In this document: positions 1 through 7,566 of the stretch, in pieces
How the letters are laid out: every line of letters starts with the position of its first letter
Numbering within the stretch: the first letter of the stretch is position 1
Origin: UBA2210 sp036825195
GTDB taxonomy: Bacteria; Desulfobacterota; Syntrophia; Syntrophales; UBA2210
Direction: 5' to 3'
Length of the DNA: 64,000 nucleotides
Assembly: GCA_036825195.1 (NCBI GenBank)
Contig: DAISYQ010000011.1
Coordinates: 1-64,000 of the forward strand
Position numbers and translations under genes: made by a program
Notes under the pieces: model-generated
The model's input: only the letters and a program-made list of their open reading frames with translations
What the model was told of the DNA's origin: nothing
The model's database searches: none

Positions 1-1601
1 CGGTCCGCCGCTTCGGCGTTCTCCTTCGCTACCTCTAGCTCCGCCGTCCGATCCGCGACTAACTCCTCGAGGTGCTCATGATATACCGCTAACTCCCGTT
101 CTGCCTTTTGGCGATCCGTAATATCCTCAACCATCCCTTCATAATAGAGAAGACGGCCGTTGTCATCGTGAACAGCCTTTCCGGTGACGGACAGCCATAA
201 TTGTGATCCGTCAAGGCGTCTGAATTCCGCCTCAAACCCGGTAACAACACCCTGCTCAACGAACAGTTTCTGAATTTTATCTCGTTCCTCGGGATGAACA
301 TAAAAATCTTTTTGGATATCGTGATTACTTTCAATCAATGCTTCCGGGGTCTCATATCCGAACAATGTTGCAAAGGCGGGATTTACGCTCCGAAACCTCC
401 CCTCGGGAGTGGTTTGGTAAATGCCCATGGGGGCGTTTTCAAAGATATCACGGTACTTTTTCTCCGAACTGCTCAAAGCTTCTTCCGTTTGACTGATGGT
501 ATCCAACATCCGGTTGTACGAGCGTGCCAGCGATCCGATCTCGTCGTGAGAATGGATATCGATACGGTGATCGAGATCCGATGTCTCGATAATGGAGTCC
601 GTTTCTTTGGTGAACTTTATTAACGGTCTTACGACATATATGTCGAGACCGATTAAGGTGAGAATGCTGAGCAGCACAATACCGATTGATAACCCCGAGA
701 TTGCCAATGCAATCTGATCGGTGACGCGCTTTTCAATGTTTTCCGAAGGGATGAGAGTAGCGATCTTCCAGTTGTGCTCGGTCGAGTCGATACATAAGGC
801 GTAGTGTCTCTTATTTTGAATAGTTACGGATGCGATCTCCGGTTTGGATTTTGCGAATATTCGCGAAAGGTCCGAAGAATACTCCCGTATATTCTTAAAC
901 AGCATGTCATTGTCCAGATCGGCAAGAATCAGGCCTTTGCCGTCTATGAGGAGTACCTTTCCCGGGGGGTTGGTCTTAAACGTTGTAACATAGGTTGTCA
1001 ATTGCTCCAGGGTCACGTCAAGGCCCACGGCTCCGTAAAAGAGACCCTGTTCATCGACAAGGGCCTTTGAAAGGCCGATCTTGACATCGGGAGTCGATAT
1101 CGCCCTGTATGCATCGATAGTAACAATTCTGTCCGGATTTTTTTTTGCAAGAATATACCATGGACGTTCCCTCGGATCATAGCGGGGAGGGCGTTTTTTC
1201 TTGTGAGATCGAATGAAACTGCCATTTTCTCTTCCCATGTATGCCGTGTTGACGTAGGGATGCGTAACGCAAAAGGTGTAGAGGATATCGATTACTTTTT
1301 GCTCGCGCTTTCCGATGTGATATTCAAAGAGCGTCCCGTCGGCGGTGAGGAAGTTGGTGAAATCATGATCGTCGCGTGAACGGATCACTTCGTTTGCCAC
1401 CAGGGCGTTGATGTCGTTTTCCACCTCTGTAAAGAATGTGTTCACATACCTGTCGGTTTGATAAAGATCAGTTATGATATCTTTCTGAACCGTACGCAGG
1501 TTTTTTTCCCACAGTCTGGAATAGAGGATTTCCCCGAAAATAATCAGGATAACGACCGTACTGATGGCATACAGGATTAGTAATTTTGCCTGCAGTTTCA
1601 T
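1..1601 (-). CDS. Membrane sensor (dCache-HAMP-PAS), probably a histidine kinase; 3' end cut by window edge
   Basis: The gene reads leftwards off the window, so only the first 533 residues are visible. It starts at an ATG (complement of 1599-1601) with a GGGAGGA ribosome site 9 bases upstream. A first membrane helix (about residues 6-24) precedes a long extracytoplasmic region of dCache type, with the usual RxRPWY-like segment 'DPRERPWYILAKK'. A second helix follows (about 270-300), then a HAMP segment, a PAS domain with 'MGIYQTTPEGRFRSVNPAF', and a coiled coil with 'LEELVADRTAELEVAKENAE'. That linker is typical of the run-up to a HisKA domain in (hybrid) histidine kinases, but the kinase core lies outside the window, so a diguanylate cyclase output remains possible. 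The ligand is unknown. A terminator-like hairpin lies about 170 bases upstream on the same strand. Confidence 0.8.
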   Translation of the reverse strand, partial: MKLQAKLLILYAISTVVILIIFGEILYSRLWEKNLRTVQKDIITDLYQTDRYVNTFFTEVENDINALVANEVIRSRDDHDFTNFLTADGTLFEYHIGKREQKVIDILYTFCVTHPYVNTAYMGRENGSFIRSHKKKRPPRYDPRERPWYILAKKNPDRIVTIDAYRAISTPDVKIGLSKALVDEQGLFYGAVGLDVTLEQLTTYVTTFKTNPPGKVLLIDGKGLILADLDNDMLFKNIREYSSDLSRIFAKSKPEIASVTIQNKRHYALCIDSTEHNWKIATLIPSENIEKRVTDQIALAISGLSIGIVLLSILTLIGLDIYVVRPLIKFTKETDSIIETSDLDHRIDIHSHDEIGSLARSYNRMLDTISQTEEALSSSEKKYRDIFENAPMGIYQTTPEGRFRSVNPAFATLFGYETPEALIESNHDIQKDFYVHPEERDKIQKLFVEQGVVTGFEAEFRRLDGSQLWLSVTGKAVHDDNGRLLYYEGMVEDITDRQKAERELAVYHEHLEELVADRTAELEVAKENAEAAD

Positions 1602-1770
1602 TCCGGATTGTCCTCCCTTTATTGCCCGTTTACCTGTTTTTACTACACAGTGTCCGATTTTGGTTTACCGTAGTTATCGTCTTACGTTCAAAGAAATACT
1701 GGTTATCGAGGAAGATAGTCAAAGATTGCGGTGACGAATTTAATCGTGAACTGTTAATAACCATATATGG

Positions 1771-1888
1771 AGAATATAAAAGCCCTCTCTCGTTTCGAGA
1801 AACAGGGCTTAAATGCTCATACTGTAATTCACCTCTGGTTACATCTGATCAAATCCACATACGATGTGCTCAATATAACTAAACTATA
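1771..1888 (-). ncRNA. Candidate small RNA or attenuated leader upstream of the sensor gene
   Basis: On the minus strand a TTGACA box (1923-1918) is followed 17 bases later by TAGCAT (1900-1895). About 85 bases further on is a strong hairpin: AAGCCCT (1810-1804) pairs with AGGGCTT (1786-1780), and an inner TCTCG/CGAGA stem has a three-base loop. A TTTTATATT tract follows (1779-1771). This is the layout of a short terminated transcript of about 115 nt, either free-standing or a leader for the sensor gene that starts at 1601. The -10 box is only a 4/6 match, and no known RNA family was recognised. Confidence 0.4.
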
Positions 1889-2048
1889 TGGCGTATGCTA
1901 ACCTCATAATGCTATTGTGTCAAGGGGTTTATACTGCTGAAGATACATGCCGGGGATAGATATTTTTCACCTTCATATACATGTGAAAATACAATAAAGA
2001 ATCGTAGTCTGAAGGTGGTTTATCGGTTCGTTCTATTTCATGTTGCTG

Positions 2049-2099
2049 CTATTATTCCATTGACTCATAAAGCTTTGACTATTATTCCATTGACTCATA
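2049..2099. repeat. Two perfect 21-bp direct repeats in the ModE-like promoter
   Basis: The 21-base sequence running from CTATTATT to GACTCATA occurs at 2049-2069 and again at 2079-2099, so the period is 30 bp. The second copy contains the TTGACT -35 box of the promoter for the downstream regulator. Repeats of this kind over a -35 box are typical of operator sites; autoregulation is an inference. Confidence 0.7.
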
Positions 2100-2118
2100 C
2101 GGCTGTTTTTCTTATACT
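2090..2118 (+). promoter_or_regulatory. Sigma-70-type promoter for the ModE-like gene
   Basis: TTGACT (2090-2095) and TATACT (2113-2118) are separated by exactly 17 bases, and the gene starts 36 bases downstream at 2154. The -35 box lies inside the second direct repeat. Confidence 0.7.
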
Positions 2119-2153
2119 CTCATAAAACTAAGAAAGTTCCATCGGGTATCGTA

Positions 2154-2537
2154 ATGAGAATACGGCATAAAATTTGGTTTGAACAAGACGGAAAGGTATT
2201 GTTCGGTACTGGTCGTTACGAACTGTTCAAGGCTATTGATGAAACCCACAGTCTGAATGCAGCGGCAAAGAAACTGAACATGTCATACCGGGCAGCCTGG
2301 GGACGGTTGAAGGCGTCCGAAGAACGGATGGGAATGAAACTTGTGGAGCGCTCCAAGGGAAGGGGTATGTATTTAACAACCGGAGCTACGATGCTCCTCA
2401 AACAATTTGATCAGCTGGAAAGTGCAATGGGGACCTTTTTGCAGAAAACTGGTCAGATACTCTCATCGTCAATTGAGGGCAAGGGCGAAAACCGTTCGGT
2501 TGAGAAACATGCAAATAATTTCGACTCCGGAGACTAA
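2154..2537 (+). CDS. ModE-like winged-helix transcriptional regulator, DNA-binding domain only
   Basis: This 127-residue protein matches the N-terminal LysR/ModE-type helix-turn-helix domain. It opens with 'KIWFEQDGKVLFGTGRYELF', and the recognition region is 'SLNAAAKKLNMSYRAAWGRL' (about residues 31-50), followed by a wing with 'LVERSKGRG'. In ModE, the molybdate-responsive repressor, this domain is followed by two MOP-type ligand domains. They are absent here, so the protein is a short single-domain member that may respond to something other than molybdate. It stands alone, with a well-formed promoter and a 21-bp direct repeat just upstream. The next gene is more than 1 kb away. Family assignment is firm; target and ligand are unknown. 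Confidence 0.85.
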   Translation: MRIRHKIWFEQDGKVLFGTGRYELFKAIDETHSLNAAAKKLNMSYRAAWGRLKASEERMGMKLVERSKGRGMYLTTGATMLLKQFDQLESAMGTFLQKTGQILSSSIEGKGENRSVEKHANNFDSGD

Positions 2538-2798
2538 ACTGGTCAATGTGCGAATAATAGCATTTTTCTTTATAGCCGTGAACGCTCGCGGTTTGTTGGT
2601 TAAAAATTATAGCCAACCTTAACTTTTCCCCCTTTTCATCCTTTCTGTATTAACTTTTTGATCATAGGGAATATCCGGTTCAGAATAGGGCTAGCCTGTT
2701 ATCCATTTCTATGATCTTGTCTGTCAACAAGATCGGAATAGAGACCATGAGGAACCGTTCTATCCGTCCGGGGGAGATTAATGGAATAATTCTTTTTG

Positions 2799-2830
2799 TT
2801 GACATTATGTCAAAAATGACATAATGTCAA
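2799..2830. promoter_or_regulatory. Perfect 14+14 bp palindrome, operator-like
   Basis: TTGACATTATGTCA (2799-2812) and its exact reverse complement (2817-2830) are separated by AAAA. Each arm is itself a near-palindrome of the form TGACAT-N-ATGTCA, so the site could bind two dimers side by side. No U-tract follows, which argues against a terminator. It resembles an operator for a dimeric regulator, but no specific family can be assigned. Confidence 0.6.
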
Positions 2831-3012
2831 ATTAACAACACTGCCAGTCACTTTCGGTTTCTATGAACGATATTATATGATTTTCCGTTCTCGGTGTTAC
2901 CACATAATTTTCTACTGAAAAAGGCGGTTGTTTCTCTTCCATTGGATAGTAGTACTGGGGGTAAAACGTTTCGGTATCACTGTTCTGATGGGATTATGTA
3001 ATCTTTATCACC

Positions 3013-3114
3013 ACCGGGTGGGGCCTGTGGGGTTCTCCCACGTTATTCCGAACGGTCTGGGGTTCCTATTCGGAAGGCTCCACCTGGTCTTCAGCTAGAT
3101 CCGGATCATTTTTT
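3013..3114 (+). ncRNA. Candidate structured RNA: three-way junction overlapping a terminator
   Basis: Three stems can be drawn. P1 pairs ACCGGGTGG (3013-3021) with CCACCTGGT (3080-3088), with one G-U pair. P2 pairs GTGGG (3027-3031) with CCCAC (3037-3041). P3 pairs TTCCGAA (3046-3052) with TTCGGAA (3069-3075). A separate hairpin, CTGGTCT (3084-3090) with AGATCCGG (3097-3104) and one bulge, is followed by six Ts (3109-3114) and looks like an intrinsic terminator. Its 5' arm overlaps the 3' arm of P1, so the two folds exclude each other, as in riboswitches. No known class was recognised. The next gene (hydA) is 515 bases away, so a free-standing small RNA is equally possible. Confidence 0.4.
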
Positions 3115-3628
3115 GTCCTTATTCATATCTTCTTTCACATATACATGTTTGATACTGTAAAGGCAATGTTTTTCCATGGAAAAATACCCATGAGGAAGAG
3201 AAAGATATGACACCTCTCTGGGTGAAAAATGAAATTATAGAATTAAGTGAGGGTTGGTCGGAGAATAGAAGGGGGTTTGTTTGCGGGTGAATAAGCATTC
3301 GAAGCAATCTAATGGTTTGAAAAGAGGCCGGTCCGTTCTCGAAAGAGTTGATTGATACTTTTAATGTTCCTTTGCATGAGTGTAGCCAAGTGTCGATTGA
3401 GGTATTATCGGTCAAAAGGACCTCATCTGTTCACCGGGATCACCAGAGTAACAAAAAATTAGATCGGACACGAAAAAAAGCACTCTTTACTGTTGATATT
3501 AAGTAACAAATAACATATGAAAGCCGCGGGGTAATTGTATCGAGGAAAGCCATTGCCTTTCCTTACAGGGGAGGCAGTTAAAAACAGGAACTTGAAACGA
3601 TTCTGCAGAACTAAAGGAGTGTGTGAGT

Positions 3629-5383
3629 ATGGCTTTGGTAACGGTAACGATAGACAACAGAACGATAGAGATCGAAGAAGGAAGCACCGTCTTGGAGGCG
3701 GCGCGAAAAGCGGGCATCAAGATACCGACCTTATGTGCACTGCCGGAGATTGAGCATACCCCCGGTGCCTGTCGGGTTTGTGTGACGGAGGTTGAGGGAC
3801 AAAGAAACCTGGTTGCCTCATGTGTATTTCCCATTAGCGAAGGGATGGTCATTCATACCAATACTGACCGGGTCCGTACGGCCCGCAAAATGGTTGTTGA
3901 ACTACTCCTCGCAAGTCATCCCCCTGAGTGTACGACCTGTGTCAGGAGCGGAGGGTGTGAACTTCAAGCAGTGGCCGAGCAGGTCGGCGTGAGAGAGGTT
4001 CGTTTCGAAGCCGATTATCCCTCAAAGGAAAAGGCGATTGATATATCTAGCCCGTCAGTTATCCGTGATATGAGGAAATGTATCCTCTGCCAGCGGTGTG
4101 TAACGGTCTGTGAGCAGATCCAAACGGTTTCCGTGCTAACTCCAGCTTGGAGAGGGAGTGATGCGCGCGTGGTTCCGACCTTTAACCTCCCCCTCGGTGA
4201 AACCAACTGCACAAATTGCGGCCAGTGCATCCTCGTGTGTCCGGTGGGCGCCCTCTATGAAAGAGACCAGGTCGGAGAAGTCTGGGAGGCGCTGAACGAT
4301 CCCACGAAGCACGTCGTGGTCCAAGAAGCTCCGGCCATCCGAGCCGCACTGGGAGAAGAATTCGGCATGCCGGCCGGCTCCCTCGTCACGGGAAAGATGA
4401 TCACGGCCCTGCGGAGACTGGGTTTTGATCGGGTCTTCGATACCAACTTTACCGCCGACCTGACCATTATGGAAGAGGGGAGCGAACTTCTCAAACGGGT
4501 CAATGAGGGAGGAACACTTCCCTTGATAACCTCGTGCTCTCCCGGGTGGGTCAAGTTCTGCGAACATTTTTATCCCGATCTGCTTGATCACGTCTCAACC
4601 TGCAAATCACCGCAGCAGATGTTCGGCTCTATGGCAAAGACCTACTATGCCGAGTATGCCGGTATCGATCCGAAAGATATCGTCGTCGTCTCCATCATGC
4701 CCTGCACGGCAAAGAAATTTGAAGCAAGGCGACCGGAAATGGACGACAGCGGTTGCCGGGATGTCGATGTAGTCCTTACCACACGGGAACTTGGCCGGAT
4801 GATCCGGGAGGCCGGGATAGACTTTGTGAATCTTCCCGATGAAGAGCCCGATCTCCCCATGGGAGAGTATACCGGTGCCGCAACGATCTTCGGCGCGACC
4901 GGCGGGGTCATGGAGGCGGCCCTCCGTACGGCATATGCGGTCGTTACCGGCGAGAGCCTGGGTAATCTCGATATCACGCCGGTTCGGGGGCTGGATGGAG
5001 TCAAAGAGGCATCCGTTACCGTGCCGGGGTTGGGTGATGTGAAGGTCGCCGTTGCGCATGGTCTGGGAAATGCCCGGAAGATTATGGATGCGGTAAGAGA
5101 TAAAACAGCGGATTATCACTTCATCGAAATTATGGCCTGTCCCGGAGGGTGCGTGGGAGGCGGAGGTCAGCCCATCCCCACAAACAGACAGATACGGGCT
5201 CTGCGCGGAGCGGCGCTGTACCGTGATGACGGTTCCGTTCAGGAGAACCGCCAATCTCATGAAAATCCCTCCGTTAAAAAGGCGTACGATACCTTCTTGA
5301 AGGAGCCCCTGGGGCATAAATCGCACGAATTGCTCCACACATCTTACACAAAACGGGGGTTGGATGTGCCTCACAATGGATGA
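3629..5383 (+). CDS. hydA: [FeFe]-hydrogenase, monomeric/HndD-like catalytic subunit
   Basis: The protein (584 residues) reduces protons to H2 or oxidises H2 with ferredoxin-type electron carriers in the cytoplasm. The N-terminus is a [2Fe-2S] ferredoxin-like domain with Cys at 'IPTLC', 'CRVC' and a later Cys. It is followed by a His/Cys [4Fe-4S] segment ('HPPECTTCVRSGGCELQ') and a two-[4Fe-4S] domain ('CILCQRCVTVC', 'CTNCGQCILVCPVGAL'). The H-cluster motifs are complete: TSCSPGW (301-307), MPCTAKK (357-363) and ACPGGCVGGGGQP with Cys504 and Cys508. There is no signal peptide. The ATG at 3629 is preferred over a GTG at 3623 because AAAGGAG lies 9 bases before it. It leads the maturation cluster. 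HndD-type enzymes often form complexes with NADH-module subunits, but none is encoded nearby, so the electron partner is uncertain. Confidence 0.96.
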   Translation: MALVTVTIDNRTIEIEEGSTVLEAARKAGIKIPTLCALPEIEHTPGACRVCVTEVEGQRNLVASCVFPISEGMVIHTNTDRVRTARKMVVELLLASHPPECTTCVRSGGCELQAVAEQVGVREVRFEADYPSKEKAIDISSPSVIRDMRKCILCQRCVTVCEQIQTVSVLTPAWRGSDARVVPTFNLPLGETNCTNCGQCILVCPVGALYERDQVGEVWEALNDPTKHVVVQEAPAIRAALGEEFGMPAGSLVTGKMITALRRLGFDRVFDTNFTADLTIMEEGSELLKRVNEGGTLPLITSCSPGWVKFCEHFYPDLLDHVSTCKSPQQMFGSMAKTYYAEYAGIDPKDIVVVSIMPCTAKKFEARRPEMDDSGCRDVDVVLTTRELGRMIREAGIDFVNLPDEEPDLPMGEYTGAATIFGATGGVMEAALRTAYAVVTGESLGNLDITPVRGLDGVKEASVTVPGLGDVKVAVAHGLGNARKIMDAVRDKTADYHFIEIMACPGGCVGGGGQPIPTNRQIRALRGAALYRDDGSVQENRQSHENPSVKKAYDTFLKEPLGHKSHELLHTSYTKRGLDVPHNG

Positions 5384-5386
5384 GTG

Positions 5387-5502
5387 TTGACAATCGCTCG
5401 GTAGTGAGAATAATAAATTTAGCCTGCGGCGAGGATTTGTTCTGAACTCAAGGGCTGGGAACGAACGGATAACCCGGCCTGTGTACGCAGGTCGGGTTTT
5501 TT
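5387..5502 (+). promoter_or_regulatory. Promoter plus terminator-like hairpin between hydA and the downstream hyd genes
   Basis: TTGACA (5387-5392) precedes an A/T-rich -10 (5410-5416). A small stem, TTTGTTC (5436-5442) with GAACGAA (5459-5465), is followed by a strong hairpin, AACCCGGCCT (5471-5480) with AGGTCGGGTT (5489-5498), and six Ts (5497-5502). The hairpin lies only 14 bases before the next start codon, so it should end most hydA transcripts or attenuate the maturation genes. The promoter-stem-terminator order recalls the repeated RNA elements at 10.65, 37.7 and 38.7 kb, but the sequence similarity is weak. Confidence 0.55.
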
Positions 5503-5516
5503 GTTGGGAGAAAACA

Positions 5517-5774
5517 ATGGACAAAAAACGGGTAGGTTTTATCGGGATCATAATCGAAAACAGAGAGAAACACGCTCCCCAGGTCAATGCCCTGCTCACG
5601 GAATATGGCGATATTATCGTGGGCCGGATGGGAATCCCCTACCATGAGCGGAGTGTGAGCGTTATTACTCTTACCGTGGACGGTTCGACCAATGAGATCG
5701 GAGCCCTGACCGGCAAGCTCGGTATGATCAAGGGCGTAACGGTCAAATCGGCGATGGCTAAGGAATCTGAGTAA
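5517..5774 (+). CDS. TM1266-family putative iron-only hydrogenase system regulator
   Basis: This 85-residue protein begins 'MDKKRVGFIGIIIENREKHA' and has the pattern of the small ACT/NikR-C-like proteins found beside [FeFe]-hydrogenase maturases (TM1266 type). The conserved part is 'ERSVSVITLTVDGSTNEI...LTGKLGMIKGVTVK'. Proteins of this family have no DNA-binding domain and their biochemical role is not established; 'regulator' is the customary name only. The ATG at 5517 is preferred: GGGAG lies 6 bases upstream, whereas the in-frame GTG at 5481 falls inside the terminator hairpin. hydG follows after 12 bases, so the two genes are probably co-transcribed. Confidence 0.85.
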   Translation: MDKKRVGFIGIIIENREKHAPQVNALLTEYGDIIVGRMGIPYHERSVSVITLTVDGSTNEIGALTGKLGMIKGVTVKSAMAKESE

Positions 5775-5786
5775 AGGAGTTGAATA

Positions 5787-7295
5787 ATGAGCGAAAATTT
5801 TGCGTATGACTCGCTCGAAAGGAACTGGATCGAAGGTGTTATCAGGGAAGATGAGATCGATCGCTACCTGATTGACGGAGAGGATTTCATCGACGATCAA
5901 AAGATATGGGAGACGATCGGCAGCAATAAAGATCCCGATCCGCAGAGGGTACGGGAAATCATCCGGAAGTCCCTCTCTATCGAGACGCTCGATCCCGACG
6001 AGACTGCGGCGCTCTTGAACGTTACGGATAAAGATCTGTGGAACGAGATATTCGAGGCTGCCGGCGAGGTTAAGCGTAAGGTGTACGACAACCGTATCGT
6101 GACGTTTGCCCCTCTGTACTGCAGCAATTACTGCGTAAACAACTGCCTGTACTGCGGATTTCGTCGGGAAAATCGTATCGAGAAGAGAAGGAGGCTGACC
6201 CTCGAAGAGGTTCGCGACGAGGCTCGAGTCCTTGCCGGCGAAATCGGCCACAAACGGCTCATCGCCGTCTATGGTGAGCACCCCCTGTCGGATGCGCACT
6301 ACATTGCCGATACGATACGGGCCATATACGATGTCACGGTGAAGACGAAAAACGGTTACGGTCAGATCAGACGGGTCAACATCAATGCCGCACCGATGTC
6401 CATCGGCGATCTGGAGATGCTTCGCGAGGTGGGAATCGGGACGTATCAGGTATTCCAGGAGACGTATCATCACGATACCTACCGGAGACTTCACCCTGCC
6501 GGAACGCTTAAGGCGAACTACCGGTGGCGTTTGTACACACTGCACCGGGCGATCGAGGCGGGGGTAGATGATGTGGCGATCGGAGCGCTCTTCGGCCTCT
6601 ATGACTGGCGGTTCGAGGTGATGGGGCTTCTCTGTCACGCACGAGATCTTGAACGGCACTTTAACGGACTGGGGCCCCATACCATCTCCTTTCCCCGTCT
6701 CGAACCGGCTGCGGGAACCCCCTTCACCCGCAAACCGCAGTACAGGATCTCAGATGAAGATTTTAAAAGACTCGTCGCCGTTATCAGACTCGCCGTCCCC
6801 TATACGGGAATGATCATTACCGCCAGGGAACGGGCTGAAATCAGGCGCGAGGTCATCCCTCTCGGATGTACACAGACGGATGCCTCTACACGGATAGGAA
6901 TTGGCGCGTATTCTGACCGGTACGATGAACAGGAGGCGGAGCGGCAGCAGTTCATCCTCGGTGATACGAGAAACCTGGACGAAGTCATAGGAGAGCTTGC
7001 GGAAGACGGCTACATTACCTCCTTCTGTACGGCCGGTTATCGGTGCGGGCGGACCGGTGATCATATCATGCAGCTTTTGAAATGCGGGCGCGAAGCGCAG
7101 TTCTGCAAGCTGAACGCGGTACTCACGTTCAGGGAGTGGCTTGACGACTTCGCGAGCGAACAGACGAAACGGGCGGGAGAAAAGATAATCTGTAAAGAAA
7201 TGGATGAAATCAAGGGACAGATACCTGCAGCCTATTCAAAACTGGTTGAATACTATAAGAGGATCGAAGATGGTGAAAGGGACCTCTACTTCTAA
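5787..7295 (+). CDS. hydG: [FeFe]-hydrogenase maturase HydG (radical SAM tyrosine lyase)
   Basis: HydG cleaves tyrosine to supply CO and CN ligands of the H-cluster, using a radical-SAM [4Fe-4S] cluster and an auxiliary cluster carrying a labile iron. The radical-SAM motif CX3CX2C is present at Cys116, Cys120 and Cys123 ('CVNNCLYCGF'). Length (502 residues) is slightly longer than usual. The C-terminal auxiliary-cluster motif is normally CX2CX22C. Here Cys414 and Cys440 are in place, but residue 417, where the middle Cys should be, is Gly ('CTAGYRCGRTG'). A Cys appears three residues later at 420 and another at 433. The start has AAAGGAG 7 bases upstream. It lies between the TM1266-like gene and a small gene that overlaps its 3' end, in the hydG-hydE-hydF operon. 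Confidence 0.95.
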   Translation: MSENFAYDSLERNWIEGVIREDEIDRYLIDGEDFIDDQKIWETIGSNKDPDPQRVREIIRKSLSIETLDPDETAALLNVTDKDLWNEIFEAAGEVKRKVYDNRIVTFAPLYCSNYCVNNCLYCGFRRENRIEKRRRLTLEEVRDEARVLAGEIGHKRLIAVYGEHPLSDAHYIADTIRAIYDVTVKTKNGYGQIRRVNINAAPMSIGDLEMLREVGIGTYQVFQETYHHDTYRRLHPAGTLKANYRWRLYTLHRAIEAGVDDVAIGALFGLYDWRFEVMGLLCHARDLERHFNGLGPHTISFPRLEPAAGTPFTRKPQYRISDEDFKRLVAVIRLAVPYTGMIITARERAEIRREVIPLGCTQTDASTRIGIGAYSDRYDEQEAERQQFILGDTRNLDEVIGELAEDGYITSFCTAGYRCGRTGDHIMQLLKCGREAQFCKLNAVLTFREWLDDFASEQTKRAGEKIICKEMDEIKGQIPAAYSKLVEYYKRIEDGERDLYF

Positions 7296-7566
7296 TGAAG
7301 AATTAATCCGGTATTGCGATCAGATGGCGAAACGTATTCACGAAACCTATGGCGCCAGTGTATGGTTTGCCGAGATCATGGGGAGGCGGTGGTCATACCT
7401 TACCGGCTGGAATGAGGAAACCGCCGCCTCCTTTACTGCCCGGCGGATCGAACTGACCGGCCGATTCGGTGTCGTCGTGGAGGGGTGGGAACAAATTCCC
7501 ACCGAGGAAAGCGAGGCACTTATACGATCGCTGCGGGAAACCATAACGACATATGAAGAGAGATGA
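7270..7566 (+). CDS. Small uncharacterised protein between hydG and hydE
   Basis: The 98-residue frame starts at an ATG inside the end of hydG (26-base overlap) and ends inside the start of hydE (14-base overlap), so all three are translationally linked. It is soluble, with no signal peptide and no Cys pairs beyond a single Cys near residue 16. Visible features are an aromatic stretch, 'WFAEIMGRRWSYLTGW', and an acidic, Glu-rich C-terminal half. I do not recognise the family. Position alone suggests a helper in H-cluster assembly or a chaperone for HydG/HydE, which is inference. An internal start at 7324 would give a shorter product. Confidence 0.7.
   Translation: MVKGTSTSNEELIRYCDQMAKRIHETYGASVWFAEIMGRRWSYLTGWNEETAASFTARRIELTGRFGVVVEGWEQIPTEESEALIRSLRETITTYEER

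Larger units (their letters stand above)
2538..3628. other. Long non-coding stretch between the ModE-like gene and hydA
   Basis: No convincing gene is visible in these 1.09 kb; the short open frames lack ribosome sites and family resemblance. The stretch holds a 32-bp palindrome (2799-2830), a structured RNA candidate (3013-3114), and a small hairpin, AGGAAAG/CTTTCCT, near 3542-3562 in what is probably the hydA leader. The hydA promoter could not be placed with confidence. Confidence 0.6.

Noticed and set aside
1586..1882. A 98-codon plus-strand frame after the sensor gene start
   Set aside because: It overlaps the sensor start and the RNA candidate and has no coding signature.
3013..3114. 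Signal recognition particle (4.5S) RNA
   Set aside because: The 5' part (GGTTCTCCC-like) is reminiscent, but the conserved loop with GGAAG...AGCAGCC is missing.
5448..6680. A 410-codon open frame antisense to hydG and its upstream gene
   Set aside because: It crosses two genes on the other strand and shows no domain pattern; a by-product of codon bias.
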